64,000 nucleotides of DNA from Glycomyces dulcitolivorans (GTDB lineage: Bacteria; Actinomycetota; Actinomycetes; Mycobacteriales; Micromonosporaceae), in assembly GCF_003265355.1 (NCBI RefSeq), contig NZ_QFRW01000075.1, forward strand, positions 1 to 64,000. The letters are read 5' to 3'. Positions 9,363 to 16,859 of this stretch are shown one piece after another. How positions within the stretch are numbered: position 1 is the first letter of the stretch; every line of letters starts with the position of its first letter. A program made the translations under genes and the position numbers. The notes beneath the pieces were generated by a model. The model saw nothing but the letters and a program-made list of their open reading frames with translations. It made no database searches and was not told where the DNA came from.

Positions 9363-9376
9363 GGGAACAACGTCCC
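9363..9376. promoter_or_regulatory. DosR-like box upstream of the PPOX gene
   Basis: GGGAACAACGTCCC differs from GGGAC-N4-GTCCC at one position and lies about 70 bp before the ATG at 9292 (minus strand). Confidence 0.5.
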
Positions 9377-9513
9377 GACCTGCAGCAGAACGACTCGACG
9401 GCATCCCACTGGGCCCTCAGCATCCCGACCAGAGCACTCCGGGCCGTTCGTAGGGGCCATGCAGAACCCGATCCCGATGGACCTCGGATTTCGTGCGCGT
9501 GCACCGCTTCGTT

Positions 9514-9538
9514 ATTTCGGGTACAGTGTAGTCGAAAT
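9514..9538. promoter_or_regulatory. TetR-type operator 1
   Basis: A 25-bp imperfect palindrome is centred on 9526 (core GGGTACAGTGTAGTC, arms ATTTCG/CGAAAT). It resembles the sites at 11007 and 12529. It ends 17 bp before the SRPBCC gene and would control the operon that contains the TetR gene itself. Confidence 0.7.
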
Positions 9539-9555
9539 AGTCGGAAGGGAAACAC

Positions 9556-9987
9556 ATGCGTACCGTCGAAGTCAGCGCCACCTGCAGCGCGAGTCCCGAG
9601 AAGGTCTGGGAGGTGATGGCGGATCCGTTCCGCTGGGCCGAATGGCTCACCATTCACAAGTCCTGGAAATCCGCGGTCCCCGCACCGCTGTCGCAGGGAG
9701 ACGCCGCGACGGCGGCCGCCCGCGTGATGAACATGCCCGTCGCGATCGACTGGACGTTCGACAGGGTCGAGACTCCGAACGTGATCGAGATGAGCGGCAT
9801 CACCCGCGCCGGAGTGAGCCTGAAGCTGGCGATCGGCATCGCCGACATGGGCACGGCGAGCAAGGTCGACCTGTCGGTGAGCGTTGACGGCGGGATGATC
9901 GACAGCCCCATGGGCGGTGTCTTCCAGAGCTCCCTGACCGGGGCGCTGAACACGTCGCTGCGCAATGTCGAAGCGCTCGTCGCCTGA
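9556..9987 (+). CDS. SRPBCC-family (polyketide cyclase/START-like) protein
   Basis: This protein of 143 residues opens with VEVSATCSASPEKVWEVMADPFRWAEWLTIHK, the usual first strand and helix of SRPBCC/polyketide-cyclase-like hydrophobic-pocket proteins. A GGAAGGGA precedes the ATG. It is first in an operon with a broken MFS gene and a TetR gene, directly behind an operator palindrome. Possible roles are binding or converting a hydrophobic substrate of the cluster's catabolic enzymes; the sequence does not say which. There is no signal peptide. Confidence 0.75.
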   Translation: MRTVEVSATCSASPEKVWEVMADPFRWAEWLTIHKSWKSAVPAPLSQGDAATAAARVMNMPVAIDWTFDRVETPNVIEMSGITRAGVSLKLAIGIADMGTASKVDLSVSVDGGMIDSPMGGVFQSSLTGALNTSLRNVEALVA

Positions 9988-10276
9988 CGCGGCGTTCTGG
10001 TGCGTGGCGTCGGCATTCACGGTGACGATGCTGGGTACGACGCTGCCGACCCCGTTGTACGTGCTGTTCCAGCGCGAGATGCACTTCTCGACTCTCACCG
10101 GCACGGTCTTCGTCGTGGCGTACATCGCGATCTCGATTCCCGTCGTCGGCGCAGGCCTGGTCGCCCAGACGGCGGGACTCCGTGCCGCGGGCATCGTGTT
10201 CAGTTTCGCCGTGGCGGCGCTCGCGGCGGTGGCTGCGAGCGCGTCCCGCCGTAAACCCGCCATACTGGCAACGTGA
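9965..10276 (+). pseudogene. Internally deleted MFS transporter remnant
   Basis: This 103-residue frame starts like an MFS transporter (AFTVTMLGTTLPTPLYVLFQ, first transmembrane helix), then passes into what looks like a later helix pair (PVVGAGLVAQTAGLRAAGI). Most of the normal 12 helices are missing. It overlaps the SRPBCC gene by 23 bp and overlaps the TetR start by GTGA, so the translational coupling of an ancestral SRPBCC-MFS-TetR operon is retained although the transporter is gone. It could still make a 3-helix peptide; function is doubtful. Confidence 0.65.
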
Positions 10277-10974
10277 ACACGGCATCGACCGAATCGGGGG
10301 CGTCGGCCGCAGGGCGGCGGGCTCCGGGCCGACCTCGCATTCCGCTGGAGCGGATCTTGACGACGGCACTGACGATCCTGGACGAGGACGGCGCCGATGC
10401 CTTGTCGCTGCGCCTGCTGGCCCAGCGACTGGGCTCCAGTACGGCCACCTTGTATCGGCACTTCGAGAATCGCGCCGACCTCGTCGCCCAGGTCGTCGAT
10501 CGCATCATCGGCGAGATCGAGGTCGATGAAGACGAGGCCGGTGCGACGCACTGGCAGCAGGCGGTCCGGACGGCCGCGGTCAGCATGTTCGAGGTCTTGA
10601 GTCGGCATCGCAACGTGGCGGCCCTGCTGACCGAGCAGATCCCGGCCGGGCCGAACGCCGCCGTCTACCGCGAGCGCGTCCTGGCATTGCTGCTGGCGCA
10701 CGGCTTTCCGCCGCCGCTGGCGTCTCGCGCGTATGCGTCGCTGGCCCGCTACGTTCTCGGCTTCGCCATGCAGCTCACTGCCGATCCTGCAGCGAAGTCC
10801 CGCGACGAAGCCCGGATGTCCGCGGCCCTGCATCGGATCGACGCCGCCCGGTTCCCCGCCACGCGCGCGCTGGCCGACCTCTTGCCCATGCCGATCGAGG
10901 AGGAGTTCGCCTTCGGGCTCGACCTCCTCCTCGCGGGCCTCGCCCAGACGCGCGACCAGCACGCCGAAGGCTGA
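10273..10974 (+). CDS. TetR-family transcriptional repressor
   Basis: The product has 233 residues. The N-terminal TetR HTH (LSLRLLAQRLGSSTATLYRHF) is preceded by an Ala/Gly/Arg-rich arm (AAGRRAPGRPRIPLERI). The C-terminal part is of the TetR_C type. It starts with GTG in a GTGA overlap with the transporter remnant. Three similar palindromes (9514, 11007, 12529) around the gene are its likely operators, so it probably represses itself, the amidohydrolase and the hydrolase/monooxygenase operon until a substrate or intermediate binds. The ligand is unknown. Confidence 0.88.
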   Translation: MNTASTESGASAAGRRAPGRPRIPLERILTTALTILDEDGADALSLRLLAQRLGSSTATLYRHFENRADLVAQVVDRIIGEIEVDEDEAGATHWQQAVRTAAVSMFEVLSRHRNVAALLTEQIPAGPNAAVYRERVLALLLAHGFPPPLASRAYASLARYVLGFAMQLTADPAAKSRDEARMSAALHRIDAARFPATRALADLLPMPIEEEFAFGLDLLLAGLAQTRDQHAEG

Positions 10975-11006
10975 GCCGGTCCGGGGCGGTCGTTGACGAC
11001 TCATTT

Positions 11007-11033
11007 CATTTTGGATACAGTGTATCCAAAATG
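11007..11033. promoter_or_regulatory. TetR-type operator 2 (perfect palindrome)
   Basis: A perfect 27-bp palindrome with core GGATACAGTGTATCC (11013-11027) runs from CATTTT to AAAATG. An ATG inside it (11031) is in frame with the amidohydrolase, but the GTG at 11055 with GGAG upstream is the better start. Confidence 0.8.
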
Positions 11034-11054
11034 GGAACTACGAACGGAGTCGCC

Positions 11055-12383
11055 GTGACCTCTACCGACCGCACCCTGCTGCGTGGCGGGACCGTGCTGT
11101 CCATGGACCCTGACATCGGGGATCTCGACGCCGGCGACGTGCTGATCGAGGACGGCCGCATCGTCGCGGTCGAGTCGGACCTGGACGCCGACGCCGAGGT
11201 GCTGGACTGTTCGGGCCGAATCGTGATGCCGGGGTTCGTGAACTCCCACCACCACATGTTCCAGACCGCGCTGCGGTCGTACTGGTCCGATGCGCTGGAG
11301 ACGGACTACTTCCTGCAGTCACGGGCCGGGGACCGGGCCTTGTTCCACCAGTACGCGCCCGAGGACGTCTACTGGGGCGAGTTCGGCGGTGCGCTGGAGA
11401 ATCTGGCCGCGGGTACTACCACCGTCGTCGACACCTCCCAGTGCTCCTACACCCCGGAGCACACCGACGCCGCACTCGAGGGGATCCGGCGCTCGGGCAT
11501 CCGCTGCGTGTTCAGCTTCTCGCCGGTGTTCGGCGAGTTCGAACCCGACCCGTCCTATGCCCACCCCGACGACATCCGGCGACTCGTGAAACACGGAGGC
11601 GGCCCGCTCGTCGGCCTGGCGTTGGGCTATCACGTCGACGACGACCTGTTCCGTCTCTCACGGGAACTGGAGCTGCCGGTCTTCGCGCACGTCAACGACG
11701 TGCATACGGGCCGGCTGCTTGAGGACTTCGAGTCGGAGGGCCTGCTGGGGCCGTGGCTGACGTACATCCACTGCCTGGGTCTGGACGAGTCGACCTGGGA
11801 TGTCGTCGAGCGGACCGGGGCCAAGGTGTCGGTCTCGTGCATCGCCGAGCAGACCCTGGGGATGGGGCGGCTCGCCTTGCAGCCGGCCCTCGACCACGGG
11901 GTCCCGGTCGGCTTCGGCACCGACGCCGTCAGCATCCACACGGTCGACTTCTTCTCCCAGATGCGCGCGGCATACACGCTCCAGCGCGGCGGCATCGCGA
12001 ACCTCGCCCGAGAGGGCGGCGCTGAGGTCCGGCCGGTGTCCACCCGCGACATCCTGCGGATGGCGACGCTGGGCGGGGCGCAGGCCGCACACCTCGACCA
12101 TCTCGTCGGGTCGCTCACTCCCGGCAAGCGCGCCGACGTGATCGTGCTCAACGCGCGGGCGCTCAACGCCGGACCGGTCAACCACGCCCCGGGCGCCGTC
12201 CTGCAGATGGACACCGGCAACGTCGAGACCGTCCTCGTCGACGGACGCGTGGTCAAGCGCGACGGCCGCCTGGTCGGGGTGGACCTGGACGCCGTGCTCG
12301 ACGCGCTGTCCCGCTCGGCGGACGGCCTGCTTCGGCGCTCCGGCGGCCCGTCCGTTCTGCTGACCTCTTGTCGGCTCGACTGA
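11055..12383 (+). CDS. Amidohydrolase-superfamily deaminase/chlorohydrolase-like enzyme
   Basis: The product has 442 residues and belongs to the cytosine deaminase/TrzN/8-oxoguanine deaminase group. The metal motif NSHHHMFQTALR (start of the TIM barrel) is followed by FAHVND, YIHCLG and the catalytic Asp in GFGTDAVS. The C-terminal segment PGKRADVIVLN rebuilds the small beta domain. It would hydrolyse an amine, amide or halide from a ring substrate using one metal ion. The GTG at 11055 has GGAG 5 nt upstream; the ATG at 11031 lies inside the operator palindrome and would give a leaderless variant. It forms its own transcription unit between two TetR-type operators. The substrate is not known. 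Confidence 0.85.
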   Translation: MTSTDRTLLRGGTVLSMDPDIGDLDAGDVLIEDGRIVAVESDLDADAEVLDCSGRIVMPGFVNSHHHMFQTALRSYWSDALETDYFLQSRAGDRALFHQYAPEDVYWGEFGGALENLAAGTTTVVDTSQCSYTPEHTDAALEGIRRSGIRCVFSFSPVFGEFEPDPSYAHPDDIRRLVKHGGGPLVGLALGYHVDDDLFRLSRELELPVFAHVNDVHTGRLLEDFESEGLLGPWLTYIHCLGLDESTWDVVERTGAKVSVSCIAEQTLGMGRLALQPALDHGVPVGFGTDAVSIHTVDFFSQMRAAYTLQRGGIANLAREGGAEVRPVSTRDILRMATLGGAQAAHLDHLVGSLTPGKRADVIVLNARALNAGPVNHAPGAVLQMDTGNVETVLVDGRVVKRDGRLVGVDLDAVLDALSRSADGLLRRSGGPSVLLTSCRLD

Positions 12384-12528
12384 GGACGGCATGCGACCGG
12401 GCGCCTCATGTCCGATCTCAGACCCTGTGCGCCCCGCTGCTGCGACCGAAGACACGGCTCGTCAAACGCAGGTCAAAGCCATGTCGGAACGAAAACGGAA
12501 CGGATCGGAGCCACTCGGCCCTTATATC

Positions 12529-12543
12529 GGCTACACTGTATCC
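12529..12543. promoter_or_regulatory. TetR-type operator 3
   Basis: GGCTACACTGTATCC differs from the perfect core at 11013 in three positions and ends 3 bp before the first ATG of the hydrolase operon. Repressor here would cover the start, and the message may be leaderless because no ribosome-binding site fits between. Confidence 0.68.
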
Positions 12544-12546
12544 ATT

Positions 12547-13398
12547 ATGATGATCTGGTCTGAACCGCAAGCCGATTCGCAGTTCGCCACCGTCGACGGT
12601 CTGCGCGTCCACTACAAGCGCGCCGGCCGCGGGCCCGCGCTCGTGCTGCTGCACGGCAGCGCCTCGTCACTGCACCACTTCGAGCGGATGGCGGCCTTCC
12701 TGTCAGGGTCGTACGACGTCATCCGTCCGGATCTGCCCGGCTGGGGACTCACCGGGCCCCGGGCCGACCGCGACTACCGGGTACCGACCTACGCGGACGC
12801 GGTCGCCCGCTTCCTGGAGGTGCTGGGAGTGCGCCGGTACTTCGCGGTCGGCAACTCGCTGGGCGGCAACATCGCGTGGAACCTCGCGCTGAGCCGTCCG
12901 GAGCGGGTCGCCGGACTGGCGCTCGTGAACGCCACCGGCTACCCGGAGAAGTCGGTTCCCGCGGGTCTGCGGCTGGCCCGCAACCCGCTGCTGCGTCCCC
13001 TCCTGCGCCGGGTGATGCCGCGCAGCGCCGTCGAGCGGAACCTGCGTTCGGCCGTCGGCCCGCATTCCGGCCTCGTCGACGAGGAGATGGTGGACCGGGC
13101 GTACCAGCTGATGAACCGCCCCGAAAACCGGTCGGCCTTCATCGACTTCGTCAACACCGACCAGCCCGACCGCAGCGCCGAGATTCCGCGCATCGCGGTG
13201 CCGACGCTGGTGCTGCGCAGTGCGGGCATCGACGGCCAGCACTTCGCCCGCGACATCCCCGGTGCCAGGGAACTGGTCCATCCCGACGGCGGCCACCTGC
13301 TGCCCGAAGAGGACCCGCAATGGGTCGCGAGCGCCGTCGCGGCGTTCCTCCAGACCCTGCCCGCGAGCGACCAACCGCCCCAAGGAGGCCGACAATGA
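12547..13398 (+). CDS. Alpha/beta-fold hydrolase
   Basis: The product has 283 residues. The order is VDGLRVHYKRAG, the oxyanion loop LLHGSASS, the nucleophile elbow GNSLGGN and the late His in DGGHLLPEEDP. It resembles meta-cleavage-product hydrolases and haloalkane dehalogenase-like esterases. No ribosome-binding site is visible before the ATG at 12547, which follows the operator by 3 bp, so the mRNA may be leaderless. It is first of a three-gene operon (hydrolase, hydrolase, monooxygenase) with ATGA overlaps. It likely cleaves a C-C or ester bond in the pathway. Confidence 0.83.
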   Translation: MMIWSEPQADSQFATVDGLRVHYKRAGRGPALVLLHGSASSLHHFERMAAFLSGSYDVIRPDLPGWGLTGPRADRDYRVPTYADAVARFLEVLGVRRYFAVGNSLGGNIAWNLALSRPERVAGLALVNATGYPEKSVPAGLRLARNPLLRPLLRRVMPRSAVERNLRSAVGPHSGLVDEEMVDRAYQLMNRPENRSAFIDFVNTDQPDRSAEIPRIAVPTLVLRSAGIDGQHFARDIPGARELVHPDGGHLLPEEDPQWVASAVAAFLQTLPASDQPPQGGRQ

Positions 13399-14294
13399 AG
13401 TACTTCGTGGACGCTGAGGAGGATCGTCGCCTCGACCCCGCCTCCCGGCAGCACCTGCGTGGCTCTTTCATCGAACTGTCCGACGGCGTCACCCACTACG
13501 AACTCGCCGGCCCCGAGAACGGCGAGGTGGCCCTGCTGGCCGGCGGGCTCACCGTCCCGCTGTTCTACTGGGACGCCCTGGCCGCGCAGCTGCACGACCG
13601 CGGCATCCGCACACTCGCCTGCAGCGCCTACGGGCGGGGCTACTCGGACCGCGTCCGGGCCCGCTACGACGAGGCGCTGTTCGCCCGCCAGCTCGCCGAG
13701 CTGCGGGACGAGCTGGGCGTCTCCCGGCCGGTGCACCTCGTCGGGACCTCCATGGGCGCCCTCGTCGCGATGCGGTACGCCGAGGAGCATCGCGACTCCC
13801 TTGCGACGCTGACGCTGTCGGGACCCGCCGGACTCCTGCGGCAGCCGCTGCCGCCGCACCGGCTGCTCGCCGGCGACCTGCTGGCCGGGTTCGCCGCCCG
13901 GCGGTTCGGCCGTCGCCTGTTGGAACGCCACCTCGGCCACAACGTGCGCGACCCTGGGCGCTCCGCCGAACTCACCGCGATGGTCCTCGACGCCTACCGC
14001 TACGAAGGCTCGCTGTACGCGTTCTTCGACACGCTGCAGCACCTGCCGCTGTCCGGCCGCGCCGACCAGTTCCGGCGCGCGGGCGCACTCGGTGTGCCCA
14101 CCCTGGTGCTCTGGGGCGACGACGACAAGGTCACGCCCATCGACCGGCTCCGGACCGCACGATCGCTGCTGCAACCGCAGCAGTGCCACGTCATCGCCGA
14201 GTGCGGTCACATGGCGCCGTTCGAACGACCACGCGAAGTCGCCGACCGCATCGCCGCGTTCATCGCCGAACACACTGAAAGGCACGAATCATGA
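13395..14294 (+). CDS. Alpha/beta-fold hydrolase
   Basis: The product has 299 residues. The nucleophile elbow is GTSMGAL, the acid is in LWGDDDKVTP and the catalytic His in ECGHMAPFERP, in canonical order with a helical cap between. It starts with an ATGA overlap with the preceding hydrolase, with AAGGAGG upstream, and ends with an ATGA overlap with the monooxygenase. It is only distantly similar to its neighbour, so the two probably do separate steps. The substrate is unknown. Confidence 0.85.
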   Translation: MKYFVDAEEDRRLDPASRQHLRGSFIELSDGVTHYELAGPENGEVALLAGGLTVPLFYWDALAAQLHDRGIRTLACSAYGRGYSDRVRARYDEALFARQLAELRDELGVSRPVHLVGTSMGALVAMRYAEEHRDSLATLTLSGPAGLLRQPLPPHRLLAGDLLAGFAARRFGRRLLERHLGHNVRDPGRSAELTAMVLDAYRYEGSLYAFFDTLQHLPLSGRADQFRRAGALGVPTLVLWGDDDKVTPIDRLRTARSLLQPQQCHVIAECGHMAPFERPREVADRIAAFIAEHTERHES

Positions 14295-15868
14295 ACCAGC
14301 GGATCCTCGACGTCCTGATCGTCGGCGCCGGGCCGACCGGGACCGCGCTCGCGATCGACCTCACCCGCCGCGGCCTCGACGTCCGCGTCATCGACAAGAA
14401 CGACCACGCCTTCGACGGATCGCGGGCCAAGGGCCTCCAGCCGCGCACCCTGGAGGTGCTCGAAGACCTGGGCGCGCTCGAGGACGTCCTCGACGGCGGC
14501 AGCCTCTACCCGCTCACGGGCATCCACTTCGGCCCCGTGACCGTCCCCTTCCGCATGATGAAGCACCGCAGGCCGAGCCCGGCGGTCCCGTATCCGGACA
14601 CCTGGCTGATCCCGCAGTTCCGCACCGACCGCGCGCTGCACGACCGCCTCGGCGAGCTCGGCGGGCACGTCGAGTTCGCGACGGTGCTCGTCGAACTCGC
14701 GCAGGACGCCGACCACGTCACCGCCCAGGTCGCCGGCCCGGCCGGGACCGAGTCGATCACCGCCCGATACGTAGTCGGCGCCGACGGCGGCTCCAGCCGC
14801 GTCCGCAGACAACTGGGTATCGAGTTCACCGGATCCACCGACGAACAGGACCGGATCGTCATCGTCGACGCCGTCACCACCGGCTTGTCCCGCAACCGCT
14901 GGCACCTGTGGCCCCGCACCGGAGGCAAGTTCACCGGCGCCTGCCCGCTGCCGGGCGGCGAACTGTTCCAGTGGATGGTGCGGCTCGCACCCGGCGAGGA
15001 GCCCATGCTCGACGAGGCGCGGCTCAACGAACGGATCCGCAAGGCCACCGGCGACCGGCGCATCACGCTGACCGACATACAGTGGACGTCGGTGTTCCGG
15101 CCCAACATCCGCCTCGCCGAAAGCTACGGCAAGGGCCGGGTCTTCATCGCCGGCGACGCCGCACACGTGCACCCCCCGGCGGGAGCGCAGGGACTCAACA
15201 CCGGCATCCAGGACGCCTACAACCTCGGATGGAAACTCGCCCAAGTCCTCGCGGGCGCCGATCCCGCGCTCTTGGACACCTATGAGGCCGAACGGATGCC
15301 GATCGCCGCCGGGGTGCTCGGGCTCGCCACGAAGAAGTACGACGGCATCGCCAGACTCGACCCCTCCAGCATCCGCCGCGGCAAGGACGAGCAGCAGCTC
15401 GCCCTCACCTACTTCGGCGGCCCGCTCGCCCCCGCCGGCGGCGACCGCACCGAGACGCTCCGCGCGGGCGACCGGATCCCGGGCGCCGTACTGCGCGGTC
15501 CCGGCGGCGAGCAGGTGCGGTTGTTCGACCTGATGCGAGGACCGCACTTCACGATCCTCGCCCACGGCCCGAACGCTGCCGACGCGCTCAACGGGCTCGA
15601 ATGGGCGGAGACCGGCGCGCCGCTGCGACGCATCGCCGTCGGCGCCACCGCCGACCGCGCCGACCACGTCCTCACCGACCCCGCGCAGACCCTCACCCGA
15701 ATGCACGGGCTCATCGAGGACACCCTGCTCCTGGTACGACCCGACGGCTACATCGGACACATTGCGACCAGCGACCACTCCGCGGGCATCCGCGCCGCCG
15801 CCCAGAGGATGACGCCCGCTCCAGGGAGCCGCACCGTACCGGACACTGACCAGAGGGTCGGCGAATGA
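14291..15868 (+). CDS. FAD-dependent aromatic monooxygenase (PheA/TfdB/MhpA-type)
   Basis: The product has 525 residues and is a class A flavoprotein hydroxylase. The FAD Rossmann motif is VLIVGAGPTGTALAIDL (residues 8-24). The DG motif is VVGADGGSSRVRRQLG. The second FAD motif is VFIAGDAAHVHPPAGAQGLN with the following GIQDAYNLGWKLA. The C-terminal thioredoxin-like domain present in phenol-hydroxylase relatives is visible. Such enzymes hydroxylate phenols or similar rings with NAD(P)H and O2. It is third in the hydrolase operon, behind TetR operator 3. Hydroxylation followed by ring cleavage and C-C hydrolysis would be expected, but no ring-cleavage dioxygenase is present here. Confidence 0.88.
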   Translation: MNQRILDVLIVGAGPTGTALAIDLTRRGLDVRVIDKNDHAFDGSRAKGLQPRTLEVLEDLGALEDVLDGGSLYPLTGIHFGPVTVPFRMMKHRRPSPAVPYPDTWLIPQFRTDRALHDRLGELGGHVEFATVLVELAQDADHVTAQVAGPAGTESITARYVVGADGGSSRVRRQLGIEFTGSTDEQDRIVIVDAVTTGLSRNRWHLWPRTGGKFTGACPLPGGELFQWMVRLAPGEEPMLDEARLNERIRKATGDRRITLTDIQWTSVFRPNIRLAESYGKGRVFIAGDAAHVHPPAGAQGLNTGIQDAYNLGWKLAQVLAGADPALLDTYEAERMPIAAGVLGLATKKYDGIARLDPSSIRRGKDEQQLALTYFGGPLAPAGGDRTETLRAGDRIPGAVLRGPGGEQVRLFDLMRGPHFTILAHGPNAADALNGLEWAETGAPLRRIAVGATADRADHVLTDPAQTLTRMHGLIEDTLLLVRPDGYIGHIATSDHSAGIRAAAQRMTPAPGSRTVPDTDQRVGE

Positions 15869-16123
15869 GCCGTGTCCAGGCCGAGTACACCGGAGCAGAC
15901 TGTTCCTTCGGCGGCGGCGACGCTAAATCCCCGACCGGCGATCCGCCGGACTCCCCAGTGCGACCGGATGAACCTCGGCCCTTGAAGGCACCCGCGGCAC
16001 AGGGCCTCTCAACCTAGCGCTCAAGGCAGGGATCGGCCTTACTCGCTACCTTGCCCGGTGGGATCGGTGCCTGAGTTCGGAACCGGTCCCTCAGGCACCC
16101 GAATCCGAACTCGTTTCACCTGC

Positions 16124-16675
16124 TCAGAGGTGGTGCGCCCAAGAATGGTGGACGTGGCCCCAGCGGCCGAGGGCTCTGGCGATGAGCGGGCGGGTGGCGA
16201 AGTACCTGCCCGCTGCGCACCACAGCGCCACCAGGGCGAGGAAGACGGCCACGTAGGCGCTCATCGCGCCGATGCCGACCGCAGCGAAGACCGGGACGTA
16301 GACGCCGATGTTGTCCGCGTCGTTGGCGAAGGTGACCGTCGCGACCTCCCCGGCGCGCGGGCCATTCTCGCGCCCGGCGGCCCGGTCGTCGCTCTCGCCC
16401 TGTTGCTGAGTGCGGCGTGCGCGCCAGGCCCGCCATGCGGCCCTGATTCCCAGTGCCAGCGGCAGTAGTCCGAGGTAGGGGACGGCGGCTTCTGGCAGGA
16501 ACGTGGCCCCGAACGCGGCGGCGATGGCGACGACGAGGATGGCGGCGAAGCCGAGGTACTGGCTGGCGCGGGGCTCTCGGTCGCCGTCGTCGCGCCCGCC
16601 GCGCTCTATGCAGCCCAGAGTCTGACCTGACCTGGCAGCCCGCGGGTGAGCGCCTCCGTGCACTCGGTAGTACAT
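16124..16675 (-). pseudogene. Truncated cadmium-resistance (CadD-like) transporter
   Basis: The conserved core of a CadD-family metal exporter is visible (ASQYLGFAAILVVAIAAAFG, PYLGLLPLALGIRAAWR, ATVTFANDADNIGVYVPVFA, YVAVFLALVALWCAAGRYFATRPLIARALGRWGH). The first helices before QYLGF are replaced by unrelated sequence. The last helix is missing, ending at WAHHL. The family is about 200 residues with 5-6 helices; about 145 residues fit here. The gene is probably inactive. A strong palindrome (16669-16704) overlaps the frame start and may be the old metal-responsive operator. Confidence 0.65.
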
Positions 16676-16704
16676 GAAATCGTGTATTCACGAGATCATG
16701 TACT
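16669..16704. promoter_or_regulatory. Inverted repeat, possible ArsR/CadC-type operator
   Basis: 16-bp arms (AGTACATGAAATCGTG against its complement, 14 of 16 matching) flank a TATT spacer. It is AT-richer than its surroundings and sits at the upstream end of the broken metal-transporter gene. No regulator gene lies beside it. Confidence 0.5.
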
Positions 16705-16821
16705 GCTGATGCGATTTCGGTCTGCGCCGCACCGCGGCTCGATGCCGACTCGGCCGAACCCGTTGGGAGACAGTCACTGAATGATCCAGAACCGACGGTG
16801 ACTCCTGTTGGACGCCTGCCA

Positions 16822-16849
16822 AGCCCGGCGGGCGGTTTCCCGCCGGGCT
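16822..16849 (-). terminator. Terminator of the copper operon
   Basis: A perfect 11-bp stem (AGCCCGGCGGG) with a 6-nt loop lies 11 bp past the multicopper oxidase stop. Confidence 0.65.
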
Positions 16850-16859
16850 CGTTCGATCG

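Noticed and set aside
11031-11054. ATG at 11031 as start of the amidohydrolase
   Set aside because: It lies inside the perfect operator palindrome and has no ribosome-binding site; GTG at 11055 has GGAG at 5 nt.
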